Shown here in pieces: positions 1 to 9,904 of a stretch of DNA of 64,000 bases (positions within the stretch are counted from its first letter, which is position 1; every line of letters starts with the position of its first letter). A model generated the notes under the pieces. It saw only the letters and a list, made by a program, of their open reading frames with translations. It made no database searches and was not told the origin of the DNA. Source of the DNA: Ariolimax columbianus. Lineage: Eukaryota > Mollusca > Gastropoda > Stylommatophora > Arionidae. The DNA lies in the NCBI GenBank assembly GCA_036924085.1, contig JAVGWX010000013.1, positions 57,639,652 to 57,703,651 on the forward strand, read 5' to 3'. The translations under genes and the position numbers were made by a program.

Positions 1-390
1 TCACAAAAACACACACACGCATACATCTCTGATAGTAGAAACAAACTCACAAACGCGCACACGTACAAATTCATCTACACAAACTGACTACTTGACATCA
101 TTACTTTCACATAATTCACCAAAATACATATACAGCACAGCACGCGTTGAAAGGCGCAGTTGTTCAGGTAAGGGGAAGCCGGTTTCTCTTAATTAACAGC
201 TGTCATCGTCAAGAGCCGTGCTGACAGACGTTACCATTCTTGTTCTGTGTTGTAGTCCTTCATTTTCGCACTGTCACTATGACCTAGCGTTCCCAGTGTG
301 TTTCGGTATACGTGTATCCACAAACGTTATGTGAACATGGTTGTACGAGAATCAAGTAAGACGAATTTACATAACTTGTATCAGCGTCAT
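1..390. other. No gene seen
   Basis: The first 60 bases are rich in CA repeats. I see no coding similarity, tRNA boxes or tandem structure in the rest of the stretch. Confidence 0.6.
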
Positions 391-394
391 TCTG

Positions 395-722
395 AGAACA
401 TGGTTTTACAATATTTGTGTCAACGTAAAACTAAGAAGTGGGTTTTAAAGTAATTGTATAAACATAAGTTTATGAAGAGGGTTTTACAACATTTCTGTTA
501 ACATACATTTATAAAGAGAATGTTACAGTATTCTGGTAACATAAATTTAAGAAGAGAGTTTTAAATTATTTTGCTTTACATAAATTTAAGAATAGAGTTT
601 TTAATTATTTTGCTCAACATAAATTTAAGAAGAGAATTTTAAATTATTTTGCATTACAGAGATTTCAGAAAAGAGTTTTTAATTATTTTGCTTTACATAA
701 ATTTAAGAAGAGATTTTTTTAA
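395..722. repeat. AT-rich 39-bp imperfect tandem repeat
   Basis: About eight units of 38-39 bp. Each has the form GAAGAGAGTTTT, then an AT-rich middle, then ACATAAATTTAA. Units diverge more at the left than at the right, so the right side is probably the younger end. No coding content. Confidence 0.85.
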
Positions 723-784
723 TTAACCGATGCTACAGCAGTACTGAATGTCTAAAGTCGATACACAAATATAGAGGTAATGGT

Positions 785-905
785 TCAATGACCACACTAA
801 GACAGAAACAAAACAAAACTGCGTTACGGCTGCAAGGTCTTAACAAGGGACAAAGACCAACCGACAATAACTAAGAAATCCAATCAAATGACAAGTCGTG
901 ATGTA
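785..905 (-). mobile_element. Degenerate Penelope-like terminal fragment (tentative)
   Basis: On minus this stretch aligns by eye with 9205-9350: a GACC...GGCCGTAAC-like core followed by a TTTTGTTTTGTTT tract and GTCTTAGTGTGGT. The better copy at 9.2 kb resembles the hammerhead-ribozyme region of Penelope-like element terminal repeats. Here the CTGATGA box has decayed to CTTGTTA. I see no GIY-YIG or RT coding sequence beside it, so the class is inferred from the noncoding motif only. Confidence 0.3.
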
Positions 906-1039
906 ATTTAGTAATTTCAGTTTCCAGCCATACCTGGATGTGGCCAGGAACGTCTGAGTCATTACATGCCAGATATGAAAAAGAGTGGACACTAAAAGAA
1001 ATAATCAATATGATTACAAATTCATATCTTCTTCATTCA

Positions 1040-1705
1040 TCCTCAGATCAAGGTCCGGTTTCTTTTACAAATGAGACCGTTGTTTGTAAGGCTGTTTTAT
1101 CTACATGCAGCTTTTGTCTCATATCTGTCTCGAAAGGCCAGCATTGAATTCTCTTTTTCTGCGTGAACGTGAAGTTTTGCAGGATGTGTTCCACGGTCAT
1201 GGTATGCTCCCCACATCGACACTGGTCGTCTGTCCCAATTCTTATGTTGTTGTAAAGATGACCCTTGCTTCTGTCATGCCCAGTTCTCAGCCTGAAGATG
1301 ATGACTTGCTCTTCTCTAGTTAAGTTAAAGTAGCTGTCTTCTTTTCGGAAGTCGGGATCTTGATCAGCCCGTTGTACCCTGAAGTTGGCTTTAATTATGG
1401 TCTTGGCCTCATTATATGTGATACTCAGGTCTGTTTGTGGGGATGCTCCTCCACACTTTGCTAGTTTGTCTGCAGCCTCTTTGCTTTCAATATTACAGTG
1501 GGATGGGATCCACTGTATGACCCGCCTTGGGTGTTCTGCTGAGAACTGTGTCAGGGAGAACATACATTGCTCGAGATCTTCATCTTGCGTTGCTTTAGCT
1601 CTGCGAATACGAACGATGCATCAATCAGGAATACTATGTTTTCTTGTGGAAATTTCGATCTTGGATTACAAGCTCAGCTGTGGCCTTTAGTTCCTCTGTC
1701 TATTA
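1040..1705 (-). pseudogene. LINE RNase H and Cys/His tail, 5'-truncated relic
   Basis: An open stretch of 171 codons (1563-1048) reads as the C-terminal half of a LINE-type RNase H: 'IQWIPSHCNIESKEAADKLA' holds the SHC helix and the last catalytic Asp. It is followed by 'FRLRTGHDRSKGHLY' and a Cys/His knuckle 'CRCGEHTMTVEHILQN'. Upstream to about 1705 the RNase H continues in another frame ('IVFLIDASFVFAEL', matching the usual IVLFTDA strand), so at least one frameshift separates the parts. The 3' side ends in GAATGAAGAAG, a GAA-type tail like that of LINE-B at 63.1 kb. No EN or RT remains. It is a dead 3' fragment left by truncated retrotransposition. Confidence 0.85.
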
Positions 1706-2165
1706 TATTTTATTTCGTGTGGGAAACACACTTTCCAACACACTGTACGGAGCAGTCAAACATCTAAAGAAGACTTGTATCTATATCTTCTTCTACTTCT
1801 TCTTCGTTCATCTTCATACCTCAACTGCAATGACTCTAACGAAAGCAGCAGTCGACCTAAGGCTCTGTACACTTCCGTACATCTTCTCGTGGAAGGACAC
1901 TGGGTGTTGCGAAATGCTACTTCTTTTGTCGATATAAGGTGGACAGGATTGGAACTACATAAGAATGGCATTGGGCTGTCAAGAGCAGGCCTGCTCAGTA
2001 GCTATGGGATAACAACAACAACATTTCGCGTGGCAGTCTATCTTGTTTGGACATTGAGATGACTTAGATCACTCTGTTGGAGTCAGTTAGAATGACCATC
2101 TTTCTTATAGTTGTGTTTTCGCTTATAAAAATCAGAGATGTTAACCAGACCAGCGAGGCACGCCC
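1706..2165. other. No gene seen
   Basis: Contains a CTTCTT-rich patch at 1788-1805 and a short ACAACAACA run near 2010. No recognisable protein similarity in any frame. Confidence 0.55.
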
Positions 2166-2828
2166 AAAATGGGCCACAACTGGGCTAGTCTCTCGCACAG
2201 TGGAATCTCCCTAGTGTCGATCACTGAAGAAATCGCTCGGGTCTTACTCAAGCACTTAACAACCCATCTCGAGCAGAAGCTGCCCCTCCCAGAGAGTCAA
2301 TGTGGTTTCCGAGCTGGTCGCGGTACAGTTGGCCAGATTTTTACAGCTCGTCAAATCCAAGAGAAATGCCAGGAACAGCATCGTGATCTGTACACGACAT
2401 TTGTAGATCTGACAAAGGCCTTTGACACCGTCAACGGGAACGGACATGGCGAAATTCGGTGGTCCGGAAAAATACATCACAGCCGTCTGCTAGTTTCAGG
2501 ATGGCATGTCAGCACGCGTTCTGAATTATGGTGGACTCTCAGTCATAAATGGAGTCAAACAGGACTGTGTGCTGGCCGCAACACCTTTTAGCATGGTATT
2601 TGCAGCCATTCTTTCTGATGCAACACTTGGCTTAGACTGACACTAGCTTACATATCAGATACCGGACGGGTGGGCAGCTGTTTCCTCTGAGGGGCACAAA
2701 GTCCCTCACAAAGGTGAAAGAAGCAACTAGATCGCCTCTCTGTCAATGACTGCGCAATTAACATGTTTTCAGAACAGAACACGCAACTAATCACGAATGA
2801 GTTTTTAACTACGTGCACTAGCTTTGGT
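2166..2828 (+). pseudogene. LINE-C reverse transcriptase, first part
   Basis: Reads as the fingers and palm of a non-LTR RT. In order: 'GISLVSITEEIARVLLKHL', 'ESQCGFRAGRGTVGQIF', the catalytic strand 'FVDLTKAFDTV' with its first Asp, then in a shifted frame from about 2440 'MAKFGGPEKYI' and 'NGVKQDCVLAATPFSM' (normally GVKQGCVLAP). The second catalytic box is decayed: 'VNDCAIN' stands where FADDCALN is usual. Several frameshifts and stops make it inactive. The copy is interrupted at 2829 by another LINE and resumes at 3711. The family resembles RTs that are abundant in molluscs; I do not assign a clade. Confidence 0.88.
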
Positions 2829-3710
2829 TTCTAGCCCAAACAATGGTTAAGGAGAAGTATAATACCAAGGAATGGACACAGGTGTACACAGGTGTACACA
2901 GATGGTTCAGCAGAGGGGGCAGGCCGACACGGGGGAGGAGGCATATTCATAAGACACAAAAGAGGAAATATAACAGAAGTGGCCCTCCCAACAGGAAAGT
3001 TGTCCACTAACCTTAGAGCAGAATCGATGGCCCTCCTTCGAGCACTGAGAATACTTCAAACAGAAAGGCAACCTCCAACAAAAATAGCTGTATTCACGAA
3101 CTGCAGAGAACTATTAGAGACAATACACCAAAAAAAACAACGAACCACTGTTTTCAGAGATCAGAGCAGAACTGGGAAAACTCCAGAGATCCTCAACAAT
3201 AGCACTGCATTTACTACCCTCCCATTGCGGAATCACGGGAAACGAGAGAGCTGATGATCTGGCAAAAAATGGCAGCAAAAAGACACAATTTAATCACCAG
3301 TACCATACAGAGAAATCAAGAACATCATCAGAAATCAGTATATACACCAATGGAGAGAAGACAGAAACATAAGCAGTACACCAGACCCAATTCACTATCT
3401 CAAAAGAAATCAACAAACTACATTATTTCGCCTGAGAACTGTACACTGCAGACTTCTAGAACATCTATACTGACTGAAGATCTCACACACCAATGAGTGC
3501 CTATGTGGAACAGGATGCCAGAACCTTGAGCATATTCTACAAGAGTGCCCAATCTATAGGAAAATGAGATGCCAGACCAGAGGGAGCGAAGCTGAGACAA
3601 AAGCTGTGGGGCAGCCGCTCCGACCTGGTGAAGACTACAGACTTCATCATGGCGACTGGCCTGTAGATATAGCATGACCAGAAGATCCTGAACGCAAAAA
3701 AAGAAAAAGA
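2829..3710 (+). mobile_element. 5'-truncated RNase H LINE inserted in LINE-C, 9-bp TSD
   Basis: Flanked by the direct repeat AGCTTTGGT at 2820-2828 and 3711-3719. It ends in an A-rich tail (AACGCAAAAAAAGAAAAAG), as expected for target-primed reverse transcription. Coding content: RNase H starting 'YTDGSAEGAGRHGGGGIF' (first Asp), 'NLRAESMALLRALRIL' (Glu), 'IAVFTNCRELLETI' (the catalytic Asp is Asn here), 'SHCGITGNERADDLAKNG' read across a shift, then a tail with 'FRLRTVHCRLLEHLY', a stop, and the knuckle 'ECLCGTGCQNLEHILQECP'. The same family lies at 18250-18900 on minus. EN and RT are absent because the copy is 5'-truncated. Multiple frameshifts make it dead. Confidence 0.85.
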
Positions 3711-4111
3711 AGCTTTGGTCTTACTGTAAACACCTAGAAAATGGAGGTCATGTTTCTACCTGCACCAGGGGAGTCCTACCACGAACCAAACGTTACTGTA
3801 TAGGACCATCACCTAAAAGCAGTTGATAGCTTTACCAACATTGGCAGTACCCTCACCAGAGAAGGGAATATTGACTCTCAGTTCCACAACAGGAATTCCA
3901 ACGCCAGTGCTGCTTTTGGAAGACTACGAGCAAATGTTTGGGACCCGCAGGGAATCAGTGTTGCCACCAGGATCAATGTGTATCGCGTTGTTGTACTGAC
4001 CACTCTTCTGTACGCATGCGAAACATGGACAGTCTATCGCTGACATGGCAGAAAACGTAATTATTTCCATGTAAACTGTCTCCGCAGAATGCTCAGTGTC
4101 TTCCCAGCCCA
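3711..4111 (+). pseudogene. LINE-C reverse transcriptase, second part
   Basis: Continuation of the RT broken at 2828. It reads 'FGLTVNT' then 'KMEVMFLPAPGESYHEPN', 'FTNIGSTLTREGNID', 'FGRLRANVWDPQGIS' and 'VYRVVVLTTLLYACETWTVYR', the palm-to-thumb stretch seen in many invertebrate LINEs. Stops interrupt it at several points. Around 4110 the reading changes abruptly to an RNase H tail of another family, so its own 3' end is missing. Confidence 0.87.
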
Positions 4112-4252
4112 TGAAGAACTCAGATGCCAGGCCTGTCCAGATGGAGCAGAACTGAGGCAAAGATTCCTCAGACCTGGAAAGTACTATGTACTTCATCCTG
4201 GCACTACGACTGTAAATTTAGCATGACTAGAAAACTCGAATGCAGAAAAATA
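4112..4252 (+). pseudogene. RNase H LINE 3' tail fragment
   Basis: Reads 'RCQACPDGAELRQRF' and '...YYVLHPGTTTVNLA', which parallels the C-terminal tail at 18250-18400 on minus ('MRYQIWPEGAELRPKLW') and the end of the insert at 3580-3700. It ends AATGCAGAAAAATAAGAGG, an A-rich end like that of the other copy. Probably a second very short truncated insertion of the same family into the LINE-C copy. Confidence 0.65.
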
Positions 4253-4255
4253 AGA

Positions 4256-4346
4256 GGAATATACTACATCCTGCTACTTGCAAAGCTCTATTCGGGGCTG
4301 AGTAGCCAGAGTTTAGGAGCATACCATGAAAAAGAAATAAGAAGCT
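4256..4346 (+). repeat. R family, 3' end fragment
   Basis: Carries the R landmarks ACTACATCCTGCTACTTGCAA, then a degenerate GAGTTTAGGAGC in place of GAGATTGAGAACGAA, then a GAAAAAGAAATAAGAAG tail. Only the last ~90 bases of the family are present. Confidence 0.6.
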
Positions 4347-4429
4347 GAACAATAAGGAAGTAACGTAAATCATGCGATGAGGTATACCATGAGGACAATT
4401 AAACTCCTTGAAACTCCTGTTACCAGATG

Positions 4430-4515
4430 TAGGTTGTTTTTGTTTTTTTTGGTGTTTTTTTTGCGTTCGCCTTATTTATCTTTTCCCCAAGGCGTGTGTG
4501 CGTTACACTGTGTAA
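4430..4515 (-). mobile_element. SINE-3, 3' end only
   Basis: The motif TGCGTTCGCCTTATTTATC followed by CCAAGGCG and TGCGTT matches the 3' part of the SINE-3 copy at 13325-13580 in the same orientation. The T run at 4437-4460 is the A tail on minus. The tRNA-like head is missing. Confidence 0.7.
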
Positions 4516-4942
4516 GTAAATAGGAAGCAAAAACAAATCTTATCACAGACTGCATGAAAGCCACGTGCGGATGTTCCTTCTGTAAACTTGAAATTATTGC
4601 ACCATGCATTGTATGTGATTTATGGTCATAAGCTTATTTGTGTATGTGTTTATATTCTGTATGGGGGGAATCCACGTTTGAATAAGTGTGGTGTACGTAA
4701 TGTGCAGCTATAAACGTGTTTGTGTATATGTTTAGATAATGTGGGGGAAAGCCCCAAACTTACTTCCTTGAATGTTCTTGAACCATAGCTACAAAGGGCA
4801 TTGTATGTATAACTTCCTCTTTGATTTGCGTACTAACAAGAATGTTGTGTTATAGTTCACAGACACGCCTTTCGGCGCGATACATCCGGTTTCAGCAAGA
4901 CGTTTTTGGACCTACTTTGCCTTCAAATTAAGATTCGTTATC
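4516..4942. other. No gene seen
   Basis: Moderately AT-rich with GTGTATGTG-type runs near 4640 and 4730. No coding similarity seen. Confidence 0.55.
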
Positions 4943-5625
4943 TCTTAGCCAGACTTGACTAGTGCAACCCGTCTCTACAACTACCACTTGTAGTCGAAAC
5001 AGAGTCTTAGCCAGACTTGACTAGTGCAACCCGTCTCTACAACTACCACTTGTAGTCGAAACAGAGTCTTAGCCAACCTTTACTAGTGCAACCCGTCTCT
5101 ACAACTACCACTTGTAGTCGAAACAGAGTTTTAGCCAACCTTTACTAGTGCAACCCGTCTCTACAACTACCACTTGTAGTCGAAACAGAGTCTTAGCCAG
5201 ACTTGACTAGTGCAACCCGTCTCTACAACTACCACTTGTAGTCGAAACAGAGTCTTAGCCAACCTTTACTAGTGCAACCCGTCTCTACAACTACCACTTG
5301 TAGTCGAAACAGAGTCTTAGCCAGACTTGACTAGTGCAACCCGTCTCTACAACGACCACTTGTAGTCGAAACAGAGTCTTAGCCAGACTTGACTAGTGCA
5401 ACCCGTCTCTACAACTACCACTTGTAGTCGAAACAGAGTCTTAGCCAACCTTTACTAGTGCAACCCGTCTCTACAACTACCACTTGTAGTCGAAACAGAG
5501 TTTTAGCCAACCTTTACTAGTGCAACCCGTCTCTACAACTACCACTTGTAGTCGAAACAGAGTCTTAGCCAGACTTGACTAGTGCAACCCGTCTCTACAA
5601 CTACCACTTGTAGTCGAAACAGAGT
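4943..5625. repeat. 62-bp tandem array with higher-order structure
   Basis: Eleven units of 62 bp. Two variants differ at one site: type A has CCAGACTTGACT, type B has CCAACCTTTACT, and a B' form starts AGTTTTAGCC. The order is A A B B' A, B, A A B B' A, so a six-unit block (372 bp) has been duplicated. Every unit holds the short inverted repeat CTACAA...TTGTAG around a 7-base loop. Confidence 0.95.
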
Positions 5626-5734
5626 GTTGCTCAGCTCCCGTTCGTTGACCCCAATCCAAGCAGGTGAGCCAATGGCTGCTGTTCAGCTCATTCACTGTGC
5701 TGCACAGAGTTTACATTTGGAAACTTAGTTGCTA

Positions 5735-6145
5735 AACTTAGTTAATATTCCTCTATGCTTGTGAGACATGGACAATTATAGCTGACCGTCAGTGGCGGAT
5801 ACAGGCATTGTAGATGAGATGTTTCCGAAGACTTCTAAACGTCACGTGCAAGGATGGAGTTACAAATGGGGAAATACGAGAAAGAATTACAACAGCGATA
5901 GGGTCTTTTGAAGACCTCTTGGCAACTGTCAACAAAAGGAAACTCGCTTGGTACGGGCACATATGGAGATCAAATGGTCTTGCAAATACGATCCTGCACG
6001 GAATGGCAGACGACGAAGAGGCCGTCCCAAAAAGAGGCGGACAACATAAAAGAATGGACCAATCTCAGACCAGAAGAGGCACAGGCAAAGGCCGCTAACA
6101 GAAACGGGTCGTGTGGTGTTGTGAGGATGTCTTCATGAGTGCCGC
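5735..6145 (+). pseudogene. LINE-A reverse transcriptase C-terminus
   Basis: From about 5738 it reads 'LIFLYACETWTIIADRQW' and then, after a stop, an open frame 5814-6098 with 'MRCFRRLLNVTCKDGVTN', 'FEDLLATVNKRKLAWYGHI' and 'NGLANTILHGM'. This is the thumb and C-terminal tail of a non-LTR RT. A frameshift near 6040 leads into 'TNLRPEEAQAKAANR', the usual end of this family. The 3' end keeps the family signature (AACGACCTCATTGGTTACCGGATGA) but only one unit of the ATG tail. Related copies: 21345 (+), 38085 (-), 57145 (+). Confidence 0.88.
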
Positions 6146-6461
6146 AACGACCTCATTGGTTACCGGATGACGTCACATGACCTGACTAAGTTGCTAAATG
6201 CCATAAATGTGGCAACCTTTCCACACACTTTTGTTTCTTGTTCTTGCAAAAACTGGCAAAGACAATCTTGTCCTTTGTATATGCATTTTAATAGTGTTGT
6301 TTTCTGTTTTTTAAACAGTCACACAATATCAAAACAATCATTATTTTCGATCGTAAAATGGTCTCTGAAACTCCAAAGAGTTATTCCCTGCAGTTTAGCT
6401 GTTTTCTTGCAACAATTTATGATCAGGATTTACACAGTTCTCAAATATAACATAACATAGT

Positions 6462-6595
6462 TCTCCACGGAACATGCCCCAAGACCTTGCTGTGTAATTT
6501 GAGCTGAATTTGGATTATAGTGAGGAAGAGAGTACTTTGGTCATCAACTGCACTCTCTAATCCCGAGCTACCTCGGACCATTGGCAAGAAATAAG
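6462..6595 (-). mobile_element. SINE-1, 3' body fragment
   Basis: On minus it reads TTGCCA-TGGTCCGAGGTAGC, then ...GTGAGG... and CCTCACTATAATCCAAAT. That matches the body of the full SINE-1 copy at 44932-45228. The tRNA head and the 3' terminus are absent. Confidence 0.75.
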
Positions 6596-6624
6596 TCAAA
6601 ACGAATAGGTGTAATTCAGGAAAC

Positions 6625-7905
6625 ACGCACTCTGGTCCCATCTCAGGCAATCTGGTCCCATCTCAGGCCCTCTGGTCCCATCTCAGGCAATTTGGTTCCA
6701 TCTCAGGCAATCTGGTCCCACCTCAGCCACTCTGGTCCCTCCTCAGACACTCTGGTCCCACCTCAGCCACTCTGGTCCCATCTCAGGCACTCTGGTTCCT
6801 CCTCATGCACTCTGGTCCCACCTCAGCCACTCTGGTTCCTCCTCAGGCACTCTGGTCCCACCTCAGCCACTCTGGTCCCATCTCAGGCACTCTGGTTCCT
6901 CCTCAGGCACTCTGGTCCGACCTTAGCCCATCTGGTTCCTCCTCAGGCACTCTGGTCCCATATCAGGCACTCTGGTCCGACCTTAGCCCATCTGGTTCCT
7001 CCTCAGGCACTCTGGTCCCATATCAGGCACTCTCATCACATGTTAGGCACTCTGGTCCCACCTCAGCCACTCTGGTCCCACCTCAGCCACTCTGGTCCCA
7101 TCTCAAGCACTCTGGTTCCATCTCACGCACTCTGGTCCCATCTCAGACACTCTGGTTCCATCACAGGCACTTTGATCCCATCTCAGACACTCTGGTTCCA
7201 TCTTAGGCACTCTGGTTCCATCTCAGGCACTCTGAAGCCATCTCAGGCACTCTGATCACATGTTAGGCACTCTGGTCCTATCTCAGGCACTCTGATCACA
7301 TGTTAGGCACTCTGGTCCTATCTCAGGCACTCTGATCACATGTTAGGCACTCTGATCCCATCTCAGGCACTCTGATCACATGTTAGGCACTCTGGTCCCA
7401 TCTCAGGCATTCTGGTCCCACCTCAGGCACTCTGATCACATGTTAGGCACTCTGGTTCCATCTCAAGCATTCTGATCCTATCTCAGGCACTCTGATCACA
7501 TTTTAGGCACTCTGATCCCATCTCAGGCACTCTGAGCCCATGTTAGACACTCTGGTCCCATCTCAGGCACTCTGGCCCCACCTCAGCCACTCTGATCCGT
7601 CCTCAGGCACTCTGGTCCCACCTCAGCCACTCTGGTCCCACCTCAGGCACTCTGATCCCATCTCAGGCACTCTGATCACATGTTAGGCACTCTGGTCCCA
7701 TCTCAGGCACTGTGGTCTCACCTCAGGCACTCTGATCCCATCTCAGGCACTCTGATCACATTTTAGGCACTCTGGTCCCATCTCAGGCACTGTGGTCTCA
7801 CCTCATGCACTCTGGTTCCATCTCAGGCACTCTGGTTCCACCTCAGGCACCCTGGTCCCATCTCAGGCACTCTGGTCCCATCTCAGGCATTCTGGCCTCA
7901 CCTTT
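6625..7905. repeat. 20-bp tandem array (about 64 units)
   Basis: Unit CTCAGGCACTCTGGTCCCAT with local variants (CTCAGCCACTC, CATGTTAGGCACTCTGATCA). The left part is rich in GGTTCCTCCTCAGG variants. The right part alternates units carrying ATCACATGTTAGG, giving a 40-60 bp higher-order rhythm. Frames of up to 224 codons exist because the unit lacks stops; they are not genes. Confidence 0.97.
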
Positions 7906-7914
7906 TTTTAGACC

Positions 7915-8022
7915 AGAGGTGGCTTGAAACCTGTGGGTCTTGAATTCCCGCCATTTACCTCTAATTGCTTTGATAGGTGAGTGTCTTACCTGTCGACCAC
8001 AGCGAGCCCAAACTAATGCATT
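7915..8022 (-). mobile_element. SINE-1 tRNA-like head fragment
   Basis: On minus: GGGCTCGCTGTGGTCGACAG then GTAAGACACTCACCT, a tRNA-like 5' half with an A-box-like TGGTCGACAGGTA, followed about 40 bases later by a weak B box (GGAATTCAAGACCC). The order matches the heads of the SINE-1 copies at 40393 and 44932. Confidence 0.6.
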
Positions 8023-8027
8023 CATGA

Positions 8028-8658
8028 GTAGTTTGCAAAATGTCATTATCCTCCGACTCATAGTTTCCTCAGCAGACCGTTGAAAACATGGCGGGTGTGA
8101 TACGGAGTCTGCCAAGAGTTGATCAGCGAGCTTGATTCAGTTTCTAACAGCAGAAGGATGTCGACAAGTTGACATTCATCGCAAAATGCAGGCAGTGTAT
8201 AGTGAGAAATGTGTGGTGAACGTAAGCTCCGGCGACGGTCCACTTAAATTTCTGCATCAATTTTGGCGATGGCAGCTTCTGACACAACCTACTCTCGGAA
8301 GATCTTTCATTAACTAGCGTTCTTCTTTAAACATCGCTGTCCAGTTCTTCACTGTTGTCTTCGACACACTTTTGTTACCACGCACTGCCTGCATTCTGCG
8401 ATGAATGTCAACTGGTCGACATCCTTCAGCTGTTAGAAACCGAATTACTGCTCAATGATCAACTCTGTATGGTTTCAATTTCACACCCGCCATGTTTTTC
8501 AACGGTCTGCTGAGGAAACTATTAGTCGGAGGATAATGATATTCTGCAAACTTGACGGTGGTATGTGCTGTTTACAACAGAAGTGACGTCATCATGCGTA
8601 TCGTACGTATGTTCACTTGTTGCAGATTGGTCCGGTTTCATTTGACCACGTCTCGGAT
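8028..8658. mobile_element. Mariner-derived foldback element, copy 1
   Basis: The left arm (8028-8280, plus) and right arm (8370-8658, minus) are inverted copies of the 5' part of a mariner-type transposase gene. The left arm reads 'MAGVIRSLPRVD' and 'IQFLTAEGCRQVDIHRKMQAVY', the N-terminal helix-turn-helix typical of mariner transposases. The right arm has the same in reverse, then the terminal block GACGTCATCATGCGTATCGT and TTCACTTGTTGCAG. No DD(E/D) catalytic domain is present. The left terminus is missing, so this copy is truncated compared with 43143-43858. Confidence 0.8.
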
Positions 8659-8734
8659 ACAGAGTATGTAGCATATAAAGTCTACATGTTAAAGAGTATT
8701 CTAGGTCCGGTGAGAAAAGAACTGAAAAGACACA

Positions 8735-9062
8735 AGTTTAGTTTAGTTTATACAATAAAATACAGTACAATACAATACAATATCCTCGACTTCAGTCTGG
8801 CTATGCGAGGTAGCCAACAATGTCCTGTATGCAGTCCGATCTTTCGCCGTGTCGTACCATTTTGGACTCAGGTCTCTCAACAGACCCTCTCGCCATCGTC
8901 TGGGTGGGCCGCCTCGTAGTTGTAGGAAATCATATGGCCACCAGAACAACGTTCTGAGTATCCATCTATTATCTGGCATGCGCACTACGTGGCCAGCCCA
9001 GTGTATAGTATAGTTCAGTTTAGTTTCATTTTGATTATTGGAAGAATCAACGTCATTGCACA
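8735..9062 (-). pseudogene. LINE-D reverse transcriptase C-terminus
   Basis: An open frame on minus reads 'MCNDVDSSNNQNETKLNY', which looks like the end of another LINE copy, then joins 'WAGHVVRMPDNRWILRTLF', 'GGPPRRWREGLLRDLSP' and 'WYDTAKDRTAYRTLL'. That is the C-terminal tail of a non-LTR RT. It ends in a simple tail (TACTGTATTTTATTGTATA on minus). The chimeric junction near 9010 carries AACTAAACTGAACTA, so two truncated copies abut here. The same family is at 16838-17290 (+). Confidence 0.8.
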
Positions 9063-9204
9063 CGATTTAACTTATAAGTTCTCTATTCTTCCCTGGCCAT
9101 CTTTAATATTACAGTTGATAATGGTTCTTCTCTGCATCTTTGGGGAAAAAAACATGAAAAAATAATGTAAAAGTTGATTACGGTTGAGTTTAGTCTACAT
9201 TTTT

Positions 9205-9350
9205 TAATGGGTATGGTCAGATACTGCACCGAGACGAGAAAACAAACAAAACCAACGTTACGACCAATAGGCCTTCATCAGGGACAACAATACTGAACTA
9301 ACAAATCAACATATAAGGACAAAAATTAGATAACCTCAACACAATGCACG
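9205..9350 (-). mobile_element. Penelope-like terminal fragment with hammerhead-like core (tentative)
   Basis: On minus the segment contains CTGATGA (9281-9275), then A-GGCC-TATT-GGTC, a 4-bp stem with one G-T pair, then GTAAC. The hammerhead core is CTGATGA, stem II, GAAAC; one base differs (GTAAC). Downstream GTT could serve as the cleavage triplet next to a very short stem III. Such minimal hammerheads are known from Penelope-like retroelements. No coding part is present, and the core change suggests an inactive remnant. Confidence 0.4.
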
Positions 9351-9904
9351 AACTCCAGATAGAAAAAAAAATTGGGTCACCAAGGGGAGGTTATCCAATA
9401 TTACATACATACAATTGACTTGATAACCAGCCTGTTCAAAGAACACCCCCCATTGTGTACTCCCCTGCCCGTCACCCCAGCAATGACTACCATCTCTCTT
9501 ATAATCCTTTATCCCTGGCTTCACTCATTCCCGTCGTCTCACTCCAACATTAACTCTTTATTGCGGTCACGCGCGTGCTGCATTCAAACAACACCTGTTG
9601 CTGGGAAACCCAAAGCCACGAGATAAGTAAATATTTTGTAACCTTGTTCCTCCATTTTTTCTCGACTCCTTTTGTGTATATTTAGTATGCTGTTCTGGAC
9701 AAGCAAGCTAATACCAATAGATCCATTTTTTATGTGGTTTACTTACGACTTCTCTCATGTTGATGTCTATCGACCCGGCGACGCAATCGTTCGTTGATTT
9801 AATGTATTATATATGTTATTACTTTCTCCTCTGTTTAGTGCTTTCATCGTTTGAATAATGCGTTTGGAATGGCTGTTACTGTTATTGTTGGGGTTCATTT
9901 CGTC
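9351..9904. other. No gene seen
   Basis: No recognisable coding or repeat sequence. It leads directly into the 42-bp array; the first Met of the long frame over that array lies here at 9858. Confidence 0.55.

Noticed and set aside
4943..5625. CRISPR array or hammerhead satellite
   Set aside because: Units are contiguous without unique spacers, and the organism is eukaryotic. The GAAAC...GTC part is present, but the obligatory CTGATGA box is not found on either strand.
6581..7255. 224-codon Ser/Pro/Leu-rich frame
   Set aside because: Product of the 20-bp array; the same peptide appears in a second frame.
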